NCBI RefSeq assembly: GCF_004366715.1
Contig: NZ_SOQZ01000004.1
Location: 310,001 to 374,000 of the forward strand
Direction of reading: 5' to 3'
From: Meridianimaribacter flavus
GTDB lineage: Bacteria; Bacteroidota; Bacteroidia; Flavobacteriales; Flavobacteriaceae
Length of the DNA stretch: 64,000 bases
Every line of letters begins with the position of its first letter. Positions within the stretch are counted from its first letter, which is position 1. Shown one piece after another: positions 17,342 through 25,882 of this stretch. The position numbers were made by a program, and so were the translations under genes. The notes beneath the pieces are model-generated. The model did no database searches, was not told the DNA's origin, and was given only the letters and a program-made list of their open reading frames with translations.

Positions 17342-18322
17342 CTAGTTATAGATAGAAGTATTAACTTCAAAAGTAGTATCTTTTGCAGCTAACCAACGCT
17401 CTGCATCAAGAGCAGCCATACAACCTGTTCCAGCAGCAGTAATTGCTTGTCGGTAAACATGATCGGCAGCATCACCACTAACAAAAACACCTTCTACATT
17501 AGTTTTAGATGTTCCAGGAACATTTATAATATATCCCGTTTCATCTAAATCTAAATAATCTTTAAAAATATCAGTATTAGGCTTATGTCCAATAGCTACA
17601 AAAAATCCTGTTGCAGGAATTTCGTGCTTCTCATCAGTTTGGTTATTAAACACTTTAACACCTGTAACTACTTGTCCATCTCCTAAAACCTCTTCTGTTT
17701 CAGTATTGAATAGTATTTCAATATTTGGTGTGTTTTTAACGCGTTCAGCCATAATTTTTGAAGCTCTAAACTCATCACGTCTTACAAGCATTGTTACCTT
17801 TTTACAAAGCTTAGATAAATAATGTGCCTCTTCACAAGCACTATCTCCTGCTCCAACAATCACTACTTCTTGATTTCTGTAGAAAAAGCCATCACAAACA
17901 GCACATGCAGAAACACCTCCTCCTAATTTTAAATATTTTTGTTCAGATTCTAATCCTAAATATTTTGCTGAAGCTCCTGTAGAAATTATAACTGTATCGC
18001 AGTGTATTTCTTTAGTATCATTTACCCATACTTTGTGAACATCACCAGAAAAATCTACTTTGGTAATCCACCCATCTCTTACGTCAGCTTCAAAGCGCTC
18101 AGCCTGTTTTTGTAACTGAATCATCATTTCAGGACCAGTTATTCCTTCAGGGTAACCTGGAAAATTTTCAACTTCATTAGTAGTTGTCAATTGTCCTCCT
18201 GGTTGTGCTCCTTGGTATAAAACTGGAGACATATTTGCTCTTGCTGCATAAATAGCTGCTGTATAACCTGCAGGTCCAGAACCTATTATCAAACACTTTA
18301 CTTTTTCAATTGTTTCAGACAT
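17342..18322 (-). CDS. trxB: Thioredoxin-disulfide reductase
   Basis: 326 residues from the ATG at 18322 (MSETIEKVKCLIIGSGPAGY). A longer in-frame start at 18496 adds 58 non-conserved residues and would swallow the promoter at 18347-18354, so it is rejected. FAD site GSGPAGYTAAIYAARA, redox-active CAVCDG, NADPH site VGAGDSACEEAHYLS, and C-terminal FVSGDAADHVYRQAITAAGTG. Reduces thioredoxin with NADPH in the cytoplasm. Confidence 0.97.
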   Translation of the reverse strand: MSETIEKVKCLIIGSGPAGYTAAIYAARANMSPVLYQGAQPGGQLTTTNEVENFPGYPEGITGPEMMIQLQKQAERFEADVRDGWITKVDFSGDVHKVWVNDTKEIHCDTVIISTGASAKYLGLESEQKYLKLGGGVSACAVCDGFFYRNQEVVIVGAGDSACEEAHYLSKLCKKVTMLVRRDEFRASKIMAERVKNTPNIEILFNTETEEVLGDGQVVTGVKVFNNQTDEKHEIPATGFFVAIGHKPNTDIFKDYLDLDETGYIINVPGTSKTNVEGVFVSGDAADHVYRQAITAAGTGCMAALDAERWLAAKDTTFEVNTSIYN

Positions 18323-18346
18323 AATCGTATCATTAATTTTACTAAA

Positions 18347-18354
18347 CAAAAGTA
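18347..18354 (-). promoter_or_regulatory. trxB promoter -7 element
   Basis: On the minus strand it reads TACTTTTG (TAnnTTTG), 25 nt before the ATG at 18322, supporting the shorter start. Confidence 0.6.
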
Positions 18355-18517
18355 GGTTTTTTGGGCAAATCCTTACATATAAGTTATTAACAGTTTGTAT
18401 ACAACTATAAGTAAAAATTATACCTAGCTGCATATTTTTTACATTGAATAATTTAAAAATACCAGTAGATTTTTGTAAATTTAGAAGGCAACACATTTAA
18501 AACTAAAACATTCTGTC

Positions 18518-18988
18518 ATGAAACATTTAGCACTAATAATACTCACTGCTCTATTAGTAATTGCTTGTAAAAACAATGCAAATCAAAACGTCCAAGACAA
18601 CACTAAAACACAAGATTCAATCAACGCGTCACTAGAAGGCACTTGGGAATTGGTAGGTTTTTATAACTACATCAACAATAAAGTATCCGATTCGTTTAAC
18701 CCTTCGACAGGTTATCGTCAAGTAAAGATGTATACCTCAACCAAAGTAATGTGGAGTAAAAATGTACCAACCGACAGTACTGAATGGTTTGGTTATGGAT
18801 ATTATAATATTAATGGTGATACGCTCACCGAAGTTTTGGATTATGGCTCTAAAATGATGAAAAAAATTATTAATGAACGAAAAGAATTTAAATACGAGCT
18901 CAGCTTAAAAGAAAACACCTTTAGTCAAATTGAAGTTGATGATGAGGGTAACCGTATTTACTCAGAAAACTACAAACGTATTGAATAA
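18518..18988 (+). CDS. Hypothetical lipoprotein, lipocalin-like
   Basis: 156 residues, lipobox LLVIAC with Cys17. The mature part reads LEGTWELVGFYNYINNK ... WFGYGYYNINGDTLTEVL ... ENTFSQIEVDDEGNRIYSENYKRIE, the WELV(G)-start and short-strand pattern of lipocalin-like lipoproteins in Bacteroidota. No ligand can be named. It lies at the chromosomal side of the integrative element's left boundary and was originally convergent with the tRNA-Pro gene. Confidence 0.72.
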   Translation: MKHLALIILTALLVIACKNNANQNVQDNTKTQDSINASLEGTWELVGFYNYINNKVSDSFNPSTGYRQVKMYTSTKVMWSKNVPTDSTEWFGYGYYNINGDTLTEVLDYGSKMMKKIINERKEFKYELSLKENTFSQIEVDDEGNRIYSENYKRIE

Positions 18989-19020
18989 AAAAAAAGCCGA
19001 ACAAAACAGTTCAGCTTTTA
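18988..19020. terminator. Terminator, probably the original tRNA-Pro terminator
   Basis: Stem AAAAGC-GAAC / GTTC-GCTTTT with one mismatch and a 6-nt loop. The long T-run (nine) is on the minus-strand side, so it works best for minus-strand transcription, i.e. reading out of the tRNA 3' fragment at 19022-19038. It also follows the plus-strand lipoprotein gene. Confidence 0.65.
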
Positions 19021-19021
19021 A

Positions 19022-19038
19022 AGTCGGGGTGGCAGGAT
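19022..19038. other. Left attachment site (tRNA-Pro 3'-end remnant)
   Basis: AGTCGGGGTGGCAGGAT is identical to 35703-35719, which spans the last 15 nt of the tRNA-Pro gene plus two bases. Beyond it the sequence diverges (GATACTC against TCGAACC). The position, next to a terminator facing the tRNA direction, fits the fragment left when an element inserts into a tRNA 3' end. Confidence 0.75.
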
Positions 19039-19096
19039 GATACTCAAGTCGCCACTATGCAGTAAAATCAATACTTTCAGAAGTAGACTAAAACAG

Positions 19097-19109
19097 TGTG
19101 AACCGAATT
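19097..19109 (+). repeat. Sub-terminal repeat, left copy
   Basis: TGTGAACCGAATT, identical and in the same orientation as 35593-35605, 58 nt inside the left att repeat. It could be an arm-type integrase binding site. Confidence 0.5.
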
Positions 19110-19216
19110 GTAGACCTATCTGTTAGTTTGAAATAGTATTATTTATCTGAACGTCTTACTACAAATTTACAATTTTAACTCCATTAAAACCAGTCAATTT
19201 GTATCAAATATTATGA

Positions 19217-19414
19217 TTAATCTATTAAATATTTGTTGACAATATCTTCTTCTATTCCGCTGTATTCAACAAATTCTTTGATTGTGATAAATTGGTATGA
19301 CTCCTTTCCAAAGTAGTTTCTAATGTCATTTAAAAGCTTACGTCCATAGCGTTCACTGCGTCCTGTGATACGCTGAATATCTTTTGGGTATATGCAAGCT
19401 CTTTTTGGGGTCAT
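19217..19414 (-). CDS. Small conserved protein, possible HTH (65 aa)
   Basis: 65 residues, MTPKRACIYPKDIQRITGRS then ERYGRKLLNDIRNYFGKES, basic, with a helix-turn-helix-like centre and an acidic tail. Small proteins of this look are frequent in flavobacterial accessory regions. It is the first gene inside the left end of the element and could be a directionality or regulatory factor; that is inference. No function is recognised with certainty. Confidence 0.55.
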   Translation of the reverse strand: MTPKRACIYPKDIQRITGRSERYGRKLLNDIRNYFGKESYQFITIKEFVEYSGIEEDIVNKYLID

Positions 19415-19638
19415 AATACTTTATCTACGCTTTATCCGTACATCACCAGTACATCATTATTTTATGATTGTGGTGATGATGATGCGTTGTTAAAATGTTG
19501 AAAATCCCGATAGGGTTTTCAATATTTTAATGACGTTTTTGGTTGTATCGGAATGGATGACCGAAAACGGAATTGCTTTTTTAACAACGTGCTATAAAAT
19601 TACGTGATTTGATTTCATTAATCAAAAAACGAATTATT
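19415..19638. other. Structured non-coding region with nested inverted repeats
   Basis: An outer 11-bp inverted repeat CGTTGTTAAAA (19485-19495) / TTTTAACAACG (19579-19589) encloses a strong hairpin at 19490-19530 (TTAAAATGTTGAAAA ... TTTTCAATATTTTAA around CCCGATAGGG) and a second one (GTTTTTGGT ... ACCGAAAAC). The outer edge AACAACGTGCTATAA resembles palindromic intergenic sequences I associate with accessory cassettes in Bacteroidota. It precedes the 251-aa gene by 50 bp. Confidence 0.6.
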
Positions 19639-20394
19639 ATGGCAAAACAAACTGGAATTATTAAGCTGAAAGGAACTATCGGTGGTATTTCCTTTTACAA
19701 AACGACTGACGGTCATTTAGCACGCGAAAAAGGTGGTGTTGATGGCAATCGTATTGCGAACGACCCAGCGTTTCAGAGAACGCGTGAAAATGGGTCTGAA
19801 TTTGGACGAGCTGGTAAAGGTGGTAAACTTTTACGAAATGCGATTCGTATTCTTTTGCAAAATGCAAAGGACAAACGTGTGGTTTCTCGTTTAACTAAAA
19901 CTTTGGTTGCTATCACTAAAACAGACACAACCAATGAAAGAGGTTTGAGAACCTTACAGGATGGTGATTTAAGCTTATTAAATAGCTTTGAATTCAATTT
20001 GGGTGGAAAGTTAGGCACTACGCTTTTTGCTCCGTTTACGAATGCTTTTGACCGTGTTTCTGGCGATGCTACGGTTAACCTTGATGCATTTTCTCCAACG
20101 GTTAGGATTGCAGCTCCAACTGGAACAACCCATTTTAAGGTGGTAATGGGTGCTTCTGAATTGGATTTTGAAAACGAAACCTCAACATTTGAAAATGATG
20201 AAACTGCCATTCTTCCTTACACCGCTGCTGATACTGCTGCCATTGCCTTAACAGCTTCTTTGACCGCTAACTCAACGCTTCCTGTTGTACAGGTGCTTGG
20301 TATTGAGTTTTACCAAGAGGTAAACGGACAGATGTACGAGCTTAAGAACGGTGCTTACAACGCTTTGGCAATTGTTATTGTAGATACGCCGTAA
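19639..20394 (+). CDS. Conserved 251-aa protein of unknown function
   Basis: 251 residues from the ATG at 19639 (MAKQTGIIKLKGTIGGISFY); an in-frame ATG at 19609 is less likely. Highly patterned N-terminus: YKTTDGHLAREKGGVDGNRI then NDPAFQRTRENGSEFGRAGK, rich in Gly/Arg/Lys. The C-terminal half is beta-strand-like and ends GIEFYQEVNGQMYELKNGAYNAL. I recognise this as a conserved family in Flavobacteriaceae next to DUF5675 genes, but know of no function. No signal peptide. The fold could suit a structural or self-assembling protein, which is speculation. Confidence 0.7.
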   Translation: MAKQTGIIKLKGTIGGISFYKTTDGHLAREKGGVDGNRIANDPAFQRTRENGSEFGRAGKGGKLLRNAIRILLQNAKDKRVVSRLTKTLVAITKTDTTNERGLRTLQDGDLSLLNSFEFNLGGKLGTTLFAPFTNAFDRVSGDATVNLDAFSPTVRIAAPTGTTHFKVVMGASELDFENETSTFENDETAILPYTAADTAAIALTASLTANSTLPVVQVLGIEFYQEVNGQMYELKNGAYNALAIVIVDTP

Positions 20395-20396
20395 GT

Positions 20397-20843
20397 ATGG
20401 AATTAATGCTGCATAGAGCCTATTTTGAAGAGGGCACCAATGGTGCTCTCTTTAATTCTGGTAAACCTTTCGACTCCGCTCAAGACAGGTTCCTTTGCCA
20501 TACTATTGAATTGCCCTGGAAGGATAACAAGCGAAATATTTCCTGTATTCCTGAAGGTGTTTATGAAATTGAACCACGTTTTTCTAAACGGTTTAAGCAT
20601 CATTTGATTTTGAAGGATGTAAAAGGTAGAAGCTTTATTCTCTTTCATCCTGCGAATGATGCCTTAAAAGAGCTTCAAGGGTGTATTGCTCCAGTAACGT
20701 ATTTGAGTGGCATAGGAAAGGGCATTTACTCTAAAGGTGCTATGCAAAAACTGCTGTCTTTGGTGTACCAAGCTAAAGACCGAAAAGAACCTATTTTATT
20801 AACTATTAAATCACAGAATTATGAACATTGTAGAACGTTATAA
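20397..20843 (+). CDS. DUF5675-family protein with an in-frame repeat insertion
   Basis: 148 residues. DUF5675 core visible: LCHTIELPWKDNKRNISCIPEGVYEIEPRFSKRF, HPANDALKELQGCIAPV. The family is found in phages and phage-like clusters. Residues 24-31 (FDSAQDRF) are encoded by a dispersed Bacteroidota repeat (20467-20493) inserted exactly where family members normally go straight from the first strand into CHTLELPW. The start follows the 251-aa gene by 2 bp and the end overlaps the next gene by 23 bp, so all four genes form one operon. Confidence 0.8.
   Translation: MELMLHRAYFEEGTNGALFNSGKPFDSAQDRFLCHTIELPWKDNKRNISCIPEGVYEIEPRFSKRFKHHLILKDVKGRSFILFHPANDALKELQGCIAPVTYLSGIGKGIYSKGAMQKLLSLVYQAKDRKEPILLTIKSQNYEHCRTL
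20467..20493 (+). repeat. Dispersed repeat inside the DUF5675 gene
   Basis: CTTTCGACTCCGCTCAAGAC followed by AGGTTCC. This resembles the TTCGACTCCGCTCA-type repeats scattered between genes in flavobacterial genomes (from memory). Here it sits in frame within a coding region. Confidence 0.5.
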
Positions 20844-21063
20844 AAAACCGACTCCTAAATTTTTCAAGACTTTACGTAATGTCGGAATTGCTTTGGCTAC
20901 TGCTGGTGGTGCTATCATAGCTGCGCCGATTAGTATGCCTGCCATTGTGGTAACTATTGCTACTTATATGACTGTTGCCGGAACTGTAGCCACCGCAGTA
21001 AGTCAAGCAGTTGTTACTGATGATGAAAACACCGAAACTGATGCAAATGACGATGGATTATAA
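20821..21063 (+). CDS. Small membrane protein (80 aa)
   Basis: 80 residues, basic N-terminus (MNIVERYKKPTPKFFKTLRN), a long Gly/Ala-rich hydrophobic region (about 20-66) long enough for two membrane helices, and an acidic tail (DDENTETDANDDGL). Overlaps the DUF5675 gene by 23 bp and the next gene by 11 bp. Its size and placement after a DUF5675 gene recall holin-like proteins; this is unproven. Confidence 0.65.
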   Translation: MNIVERYKKPTPKFFKTLRNVGIALATAGGAIIAAPISMPAIVVTIATYMTVAGTVATAVSQAVVTDDENTETDANDDGL

Positions 21064-21241
21064 TACCAAATCTGCCATTATTGGTGGTACTTTCTTTTCA
21101 TCTATTTTAAATATAGGTGTTGAGGATTTGATTACTACTATTGTTTTGGCTGTTGTTGGTGCAATCGTAAGTTTCATTGTTTCTCTACTTCTTAAAAAAC
21201 TGATCACTTTTCTTGGGGCAAAGTGTCGTAGGTGGAAGTAA
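21053..21241 (+). CDS. Small membrane protein (62 aa)
   Basis: About 62 residues from the ATG at 21053 (MDYNTKSAIIGGTFFSSILN); an earlier in-frame start at 21011 gives a non-conserved extension. A hydrophobic helix VEDLITTIVLAVVGAIVSFI is followed by LLLKKL and a basic end GAKCRRWK. Last gene of the module, with a terminator 32 bp downstream. Confidence 0.6.
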   Translation: MDYNTKSAIIGGTFFSSILNIGVEDLITTIVLAVVGAIVSFIVSLLLKKLITFLGAKCRRWK

Positions 21242-21272
21242 TTATTGATGTTAAGCGATAGGAAAGATAAAT

Positions 21273-21304
21273 AAAGGGCATTTTCTAAAAAATGCTCTTT
21301 TTTT
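21273..21304 (+). terminator. Terminator of the DUF5675 module
   Basis: AAAGGGCATTTT / AAAATGCTCTTT stem (one G-T pair), 4-nt loop, then a T-run. It ends the plus-strand operon. Confidence 0.82.
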
Positions 21305-21668
21305 ATGCGCGGTGTTGAGGTGGGTGAATGAAAAGAGCGATACCCTGATAAGGGATTGAGCGAATGTAATGCATCCTACCGCAGACACAAGGCAAAACAT
21401 TAATAATTGCTGTAACCTACACCGTTGAAATGGGTGGTGGGGAAAAGATGGAAAAATTGTGTGTTCTAAATTTCAATGCCAGTTCTGAATTGAGCGTGGG
21501 GAATGTCGGCTATTTTACATAATGGCGTTATAGTACAGAAAGTGAATGAATGCTACTATAACTACCCGTTATGTAAACATAGCTTTGGTGAAGTGTGGCG
21601 CGCGGAACAAACCAAAAGACAGAGGCTTTTTGGCTATGACAACAAACTGGGTTTTGGTTTGTGGGGAA
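21305..21668. other. Non-coding region with a large imperfect palindrome
   Basis: About 360 bp without a convincing gene, with somewhat higher GC than its surroundings. It contains TTTACATAATGGCGTTATAGTA (21514-21535) and, 18 nt later, its imperfect inverse TACTATAACTACCCGTTATG then TAAA (21554-21577): 20 of 22-24 positions pair. A weak ACAAAC/GTTTGT hairpin near 21640 could end the Wadjet operon on the minus strand. The rest may be decayed cassette sequence. Confidence 0.55.
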
Positions 21669-22619
21669 TTATATAACCTCTTTATTTTCTAATACCTCAA
21701 TCAAATCCATAGATTCTTCTTCAATCCATTCATTGCTATTTATAAGATTATAAATCAGTTTAATTTGAGTTTTTGTGAAATCGTTCTTACTTAATTTAGA
21801 GAATTCTTCTTTTTGCCATTTGCTATTATGGTGAGGTGAATTTACAGAAAGAGAGTTTGTTAAATCCTTTGGTTCTAATAGCTCAATGTTTATTTTTTTT
21901 TCATCAAAGATTTTTTTTATCCTTGAAAATATTAGCAAACCATAATAATCCCAATCACAAAAATAAAATATGGGATGAGTGATTTTTTCATGAGATAAAT
22001 CCAGTAATGGTTTCGTATTATTACCTCCTACATACCATAATTCTATTCCTCGTTTTTTATATTCAGCAGGAACTTTTAAACAAGCAATGTTTTCACAAAT
22101 CACAATGACTTTTGGGTTTATACAATCAACCACAATTCGCCATAAATTATTTTTTGGATCTTTTTCTGGAAACTCATCGATTTCTAAAAGCTTTAAAACA
22201 TCTTTTTTTAATCCTGGCTTATTTGATAGGTATTTAGCTCCTTTTCTTTTGAAAACTCTACTTGAAAATGTGTATTCAGTTGTCAAGTTTTTTCTTAATT
22301 CTTCTTTATTATTATATATGAATATTAATGATTCTAAATCAGATTTATCATACCTCTTGTGAGCATTATTATCTATTCCAGATTCTTCAAAAAAATTATT
22401 ATAGTAGTCAAATATATCTCTAAAGTGTTCTTCGTAAAAAGCTTTGAATTTTGGTGTTATAACAGTGAAATTATGATTTCCTGATTGAGGTCTTATTAAT
22501 TTCTTCTGTTTATATAAAACCTGATTGATAAAACTATTATTTAAAACTTTTAATCGAGTTTTTTTATTCTCGTATAGTTGATTTAACCCCTTAAGATATC
22601 GCCATTCTATATTTTTCAA
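21669..22619 (-). CDS. jetD: Wadjet nuclease subunit JetD (Toprim)
   Basis: 316 residues, the last gene of the Jet operon. JetD/MksG cleaves DNA extruded by the JetABC condensin. The C-terminal half carries the Toprim signature of DUF2220: VIVICENIACL with the acidic Glu176, and YFCDWDYYGLLIFSRI with the DxD pair Asp222/Asp224, so the catalytic acids are intact. The N-terminal region (about 1-150) is helical and shorter than in many JetD proteins. The start codon is TTG at 22619; no ATG lies between the upstream in-frame stop (22637) and the conserved sequence. It starts 11 bp after jetC ends. Confidence 0.82.
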   Translation of the reverse strand: MKNIEWRYLKGLNQLYENKKTRLKVLNNSFINQVLYKQKKLIRPQSGNHNFTVITPKFKAFYEEHFRDIFDYYNNFFEESGIDNNAHKRYDKSDLESLIFIYNNKEELRKNLTTEYTFSSRVFKRKGAKYLSNKPGLKKDVLKLLEIDEFPEKDPKNNLWRIVVDCINPKVIVICENIACLKVPAEYKKRGIELWYVGGNNTKPLLDLSHEKITHPIFYFCDWDYYGLLIFSRIKKIFDEKKINIELLEPKDLTNSLSVNSPHHNSKWQKEEFSKLSKNDFTKTQIKLIYNLINSNEWIEEESMDLIEVLENKEVI

Positions 22620-22630
22620 TATTATACTTT

Positions 22631-25600
22631 TTAATTAGAACCTATAAAGACAGGTATTGGTGGATAATTAACTTTTTTATCTTCTTCCAAATTATTTTGA
22701 AGTAAATATATATTTTGATTTTTCTTATCTACTTTATTAGGCATAATTGAAAGTGACAATAATTGATACTCATTGTTTTTTGCTATTTCATATAGCATAT
22801 CAAAATTACTACCCAAACCTTCAGCTTCATCGATTGGCATAAAACGAATACCTGATTTTATTTTCTTTGGATTTAATTTATCATTTTCAATTAATGATAA
22901 TCTCGCTATACATAGTAAAGCTATAGCGGAATATGTTTGGCTAGTACTTCCAGCATTTTTACCTTTATTAGATTCAATGGTAAAACTTAAATCGTAATAT
23001 GATTTAGGGTTTAATAATTGTTTGTATGTCGGCTTCACGTATTTTGGCCCACCACACCTATGAAAGGCTTCAACCATTTTTTCTTCTAAAGGGGCAAATT
23101 TTTCTAAATCTTTGCTAAACGGTTTTAAATCATCTAAAAGATTAGTTCCAACACCTAAAGATGATTCTTGGTTTATTTTATCCACAAAATCCTGCATCCA
23201 TATTCTTGGATAAGATTTATTTGTTTCGTCTTTTAAATAAGCTTTATGATTGCCAGTTATAAGTTTATCATCATCATTTAAAAAGTTTCTTATTCTTCTT
23301 ATATAATCCAGTTGACGACTAACTTCTGCATTTACTTCATCAATTATAGTATTTAATCTTTGAAGTTTTCTTCCATTAAGCTCTTGATTTTTTAGATTAA
23401 TATCTTTTAATCGTTTATCAATTTTTTCAATAACATCTCTATCCAAAGTTTCACCATCTTTGAATATTTCTGGCGGTAATATTTCTTCACACAATCCTAT
23501 GAAATCACCTAGATTCTCATAACGAGAATAGTTGTTTTCCATATATCTACCAGCAATTGTATTGTACAAAACTATATAGGCATTGTTCTTAAGGTTGTTT
23601 TCCTCTTCAAGTTCTTTGATTTTATATTCATCCAATATACCACCTGAATAATCGACTGTACTAATATCATTTTCAAACTCCAGAAAATATTCATCAGAAA
23701 TATCTTTTAGTTGCTTTTTAAAATCTGATACTTTTCCACCCAATTCAATAAGTGAATCTTTAGGACTAATATGTTTCTCTTGTGATTGTACAAACGCTTG
23801 GAATGTTTTATAATAATTTTCAGAATTTGATAGTGCATTTAAAAAAATATTACCATCATTAGTAATTTCTTTTTCATACTTATAATCTTTTTCTAATTCA
23901 GCTAAATTTTCTGGATATTCTGCTATTGGAAAGTCTTCTAATTGGCTTTCTATATTAGTTTTTAAAGTCTTTAAGCCACTTCTTTTATTATCAACTTCAG
24001 AATGTATCTTCTTTGCTTTAGCATATTTGCTTGATATCTCTGTTGAACTTTCGAATAAGGATGCATATTCATTGAGTTCTTTTAAATCAAGCTTGTAAAA
24101 TTCATAATCTTCAGTGTCTTCAAATGTGTTTTTAGAGTTCCAAGCTGAAATGTATTCTTTAGGACTGTCAAAGCCATTAAATACCTCTTGCAACGATTTT
24201 AGTTTTATCCTCTGTTCTTTAAGTTTTTGAATTTCGTCATTTAAGGTTAGATTTTGGTTTTTAAAAAACGTTTTGATTTCATCTTTTTGAAGTGTATTAA
24301 ATATTGGATTAGTTACAACAGGAATAAATTCTTTGATACCATTAATATTTAACCAAAAACCGTCTTTTGTTCTTTTATGGATTAAAAGATTCTCAAAAAG
24401 CTCTTTAGGTTCAGGAATATATTTAAAGGCAATATTTTCTGGTTTATCTACTATTAGAGTTTCTTGATATTTGGCAAGTACACTTTCTTCGTCAATGGTT
24501 AATTGTCTATCTAAATTTAAGGCCCAATACGCTAAAGACTTTACGTTTTCTACATCATTAATAGTGTTTAATTTCTCCTTATTCTCAATATTCTCATTAA
24601 TTGATTCCTCTTCTTTCTGTAAATTGAAAATTATATTGCTATCCCAAGTTTTACTTTCAAAGTAATACAACAATCCTTTAGGTTTCAACTCACCTTTTAA
24701 CAAATTGATTTTATCTATTTGATCTTTGGATTTATGGTAGTCCTTGTATCTTTTTATTATCTCATCTTTATCACAGTTGAGTAGCTTTTGCCACTCCATA
24801 AACTTTTTAGTTTTGTTTACTTTTTTACTTAATTCTTCTTTTTCTTGATAAGACTTTTGAAAATCTTCTTCTATAGAACCTAAATCTTCTATGAGCTTTT
24901 CAACTTTGCCTTTAGCTATTGTTTGTAAAAGGGAAAGGTTAGAATCACTCTTATAAAAGTTGTTAAGAGTATTAATTATTTCAGTGCTTTTGGAAATTAA
25001 CTGACTGTTTAAATAGTTATAATTAGCTAATAAGTACTCCTTGCTTTTCTCATCTTTTTCATCTTTCTTTTTTAGCAAATCTGCTAAATCTGTATGCTTA
25101 CTTTTAAGTTTTTCAATTTCATTAGAGTTGTCTTTAAACTCTGCAACATCAGAACTTAAATCACTGACTGCTTCATCAAACTGTTTTTTGAACTTTTTTT
25201 CTGCTTCATCACCAAACAAAAAATCTTTGAGTTTTTCGCTTTTGGAAATATCTAATGACTCTCTTGAAAATGCTTGGATGATTTTTGAATAGTTTTTTAA
25301 AACCTTTTCATTTTTTGATACATCAACAGGTATTATACTATTTTCACCACTACATAATATTTTATGGTATTTATTTGTAGTAGCCCAAGAAGCGCAAGTA
25401 TATTGTAAGGTGTTAAAAATATATTCTTTTAATTGGTCAATTGGTAGTGTTTTATCTTTATCAATAAAGTCATTTATACTTATTGGTTTATCAAATGGAA
25501 TTAATTTAGTTTCTTCAGAAAAATCATCACCATTTTGAATAATAAACATTTGAGATGCTCCAGTGCTTTCTAAATAAATCCCAATTACGATAAATTGATT

Positions 25601-25882
25601 TTCTTCAACTTCAATGTTTAAGAATGCATAGCCGAAATCTGTTCCTCTACCATCTGTTTTTAGCACCATAGTTTTTGGTAATCTATCATCTGCACTTTGA
25701 GTAGGTGAATGAAAAGCTGATGTGCCAACAAAAATTAATTGTAGTAAATCTGAAACTAAACTTTTTCCAGAACCACCTTCACCTACAAAATCTGTTCTAA
25801 ATGAGTTAAACTCATAATCAAATTTCTGATGATGTATAATGTTAAGCGTTGACAGTCTCTTTATTTTAGGATACTTTATCAT
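22631..25882 (-). CDS. jetC: Wadjet SMC-like ATPase JetC
   Basis: 1083 residues, the length of MukB/MksB/JetC condensin ATPases, which extrude DNA loops. Walker A GEGGSGKS at residues 34-41, long coiled-coil arms from about 250-400 and 540-880, an ABC-type signature region near 965-990 (GSTSQTYSAIALLCIARL), and Walker B FMPIDEAE with Asp1018/Glu1019. The start ATG overlaps the stop of jetB by 4 bp (ATGA). In Wadjet the complex recognises small circular DNA such as plasmids and hands it to JetD for cutting. RecN/SbcC could look similar, but the four-gene order settles the assignment. Confidence 0.88.
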   Translation of the reverse strand: MIKYPKIKRLSTLNIIHHQKFDYEFNSFRTDFVGEGGSGKSLVSDLLQLIFVGTSAFHSPTQSADDRLPKTMVLKTDGRGTDFGYAFLNIEVEENQFIVIGIYLESTGASQMFIIQNGDDFSEETKLIPFDKPISINDFIDKDKTLPIDQLKEYIFNTLQYTCASWATTNKYHKILCSGENSIIPVDVSKNEKVLKNYSKIIQAFSRESLDISKSEKLKDFLFGDEAEKKFKKQFDEAVSDLSSDVAEFKDNSNEIEKLKSKHTDLADLLKKKDEKDEKSKEYLLANYNYLNSQLISKSTEIINTLNNFYKSDSNLSLLQTIAKGKVEKLIEDLGSIEEDFQKSYQEKEELSKKVNKTKKFMEWQKLLNCDKDEIIKRYKDYHKSKDQIDKINLLKGELKPKGLLYYFESKTWDSNIIFNLQKEEESINENIENKEKLNTINDVENVKSLAYWALNLDRQLTIDEESVLAKYQETLIVDKPENIAFKYIPEPKELFENLLIHKRTKDGFWLNINGIKEFIPVVTNPIFNTLQKDEIKTFFKNQNLTLNDEIQKLKEQRIKLKSLQEVFNGFDSPKEYISAWNSKNTFEDTEDYEFYKLDLKELNEYASLFESSTEISSKYAKAKKIHSEVDNKRSGLKTLKTNIESQLEDFPIAEYPENLAELEKDYKYEKEITNDGNIFLNALSNSENYYKTFQAFVQSQEKHISPKDSLIELGGKVSDFKKQLKDISDEYFLEFENDISTVDYSGGILDEYKIKELEEENNLKNNAYIVLYNTIAGRYMENNYSRYENLGDFIGLCEEILPPEIFKDGETLDRDVIEKIDKRLKDINLKNQELNGRKLQRLNTIIDEVNAEVSRQLDYIRRIRNFLNDDDKLITGNHKAYLKDETNKSYPRIWMQDFVDKINQESSLGVGTNLLDDLKPFSKDLEKFAPLEEKMVEAFHRCGGPKYVKPTYKQLLNPKSYYDLSFTIESNKGKNAGSTSQTYSAIALLCIARLSLIENDKLNPKKIKSGIRFMPIDEAEGLGSNFDMLYEIAKNNEYQLLSLSIMPNKVDKKNQNIYLLQNNLEEDKKVNYPPIPVFIGSN

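Noticed and set aside
17342-18496. Longer trxB frame starting at 18496
   Set aside because: The extra 58 residues are not family-like and would include the trxB promoter element at 18347-18354; the ATG at 18322 fits the conserved start.
19415-21577. Integron attC sites
   Set aside because: The palindromes superficially resemble attC, but I could not place proper RYYYAAC/GTTRRRY core boxes, and there is no intI gene in the window.
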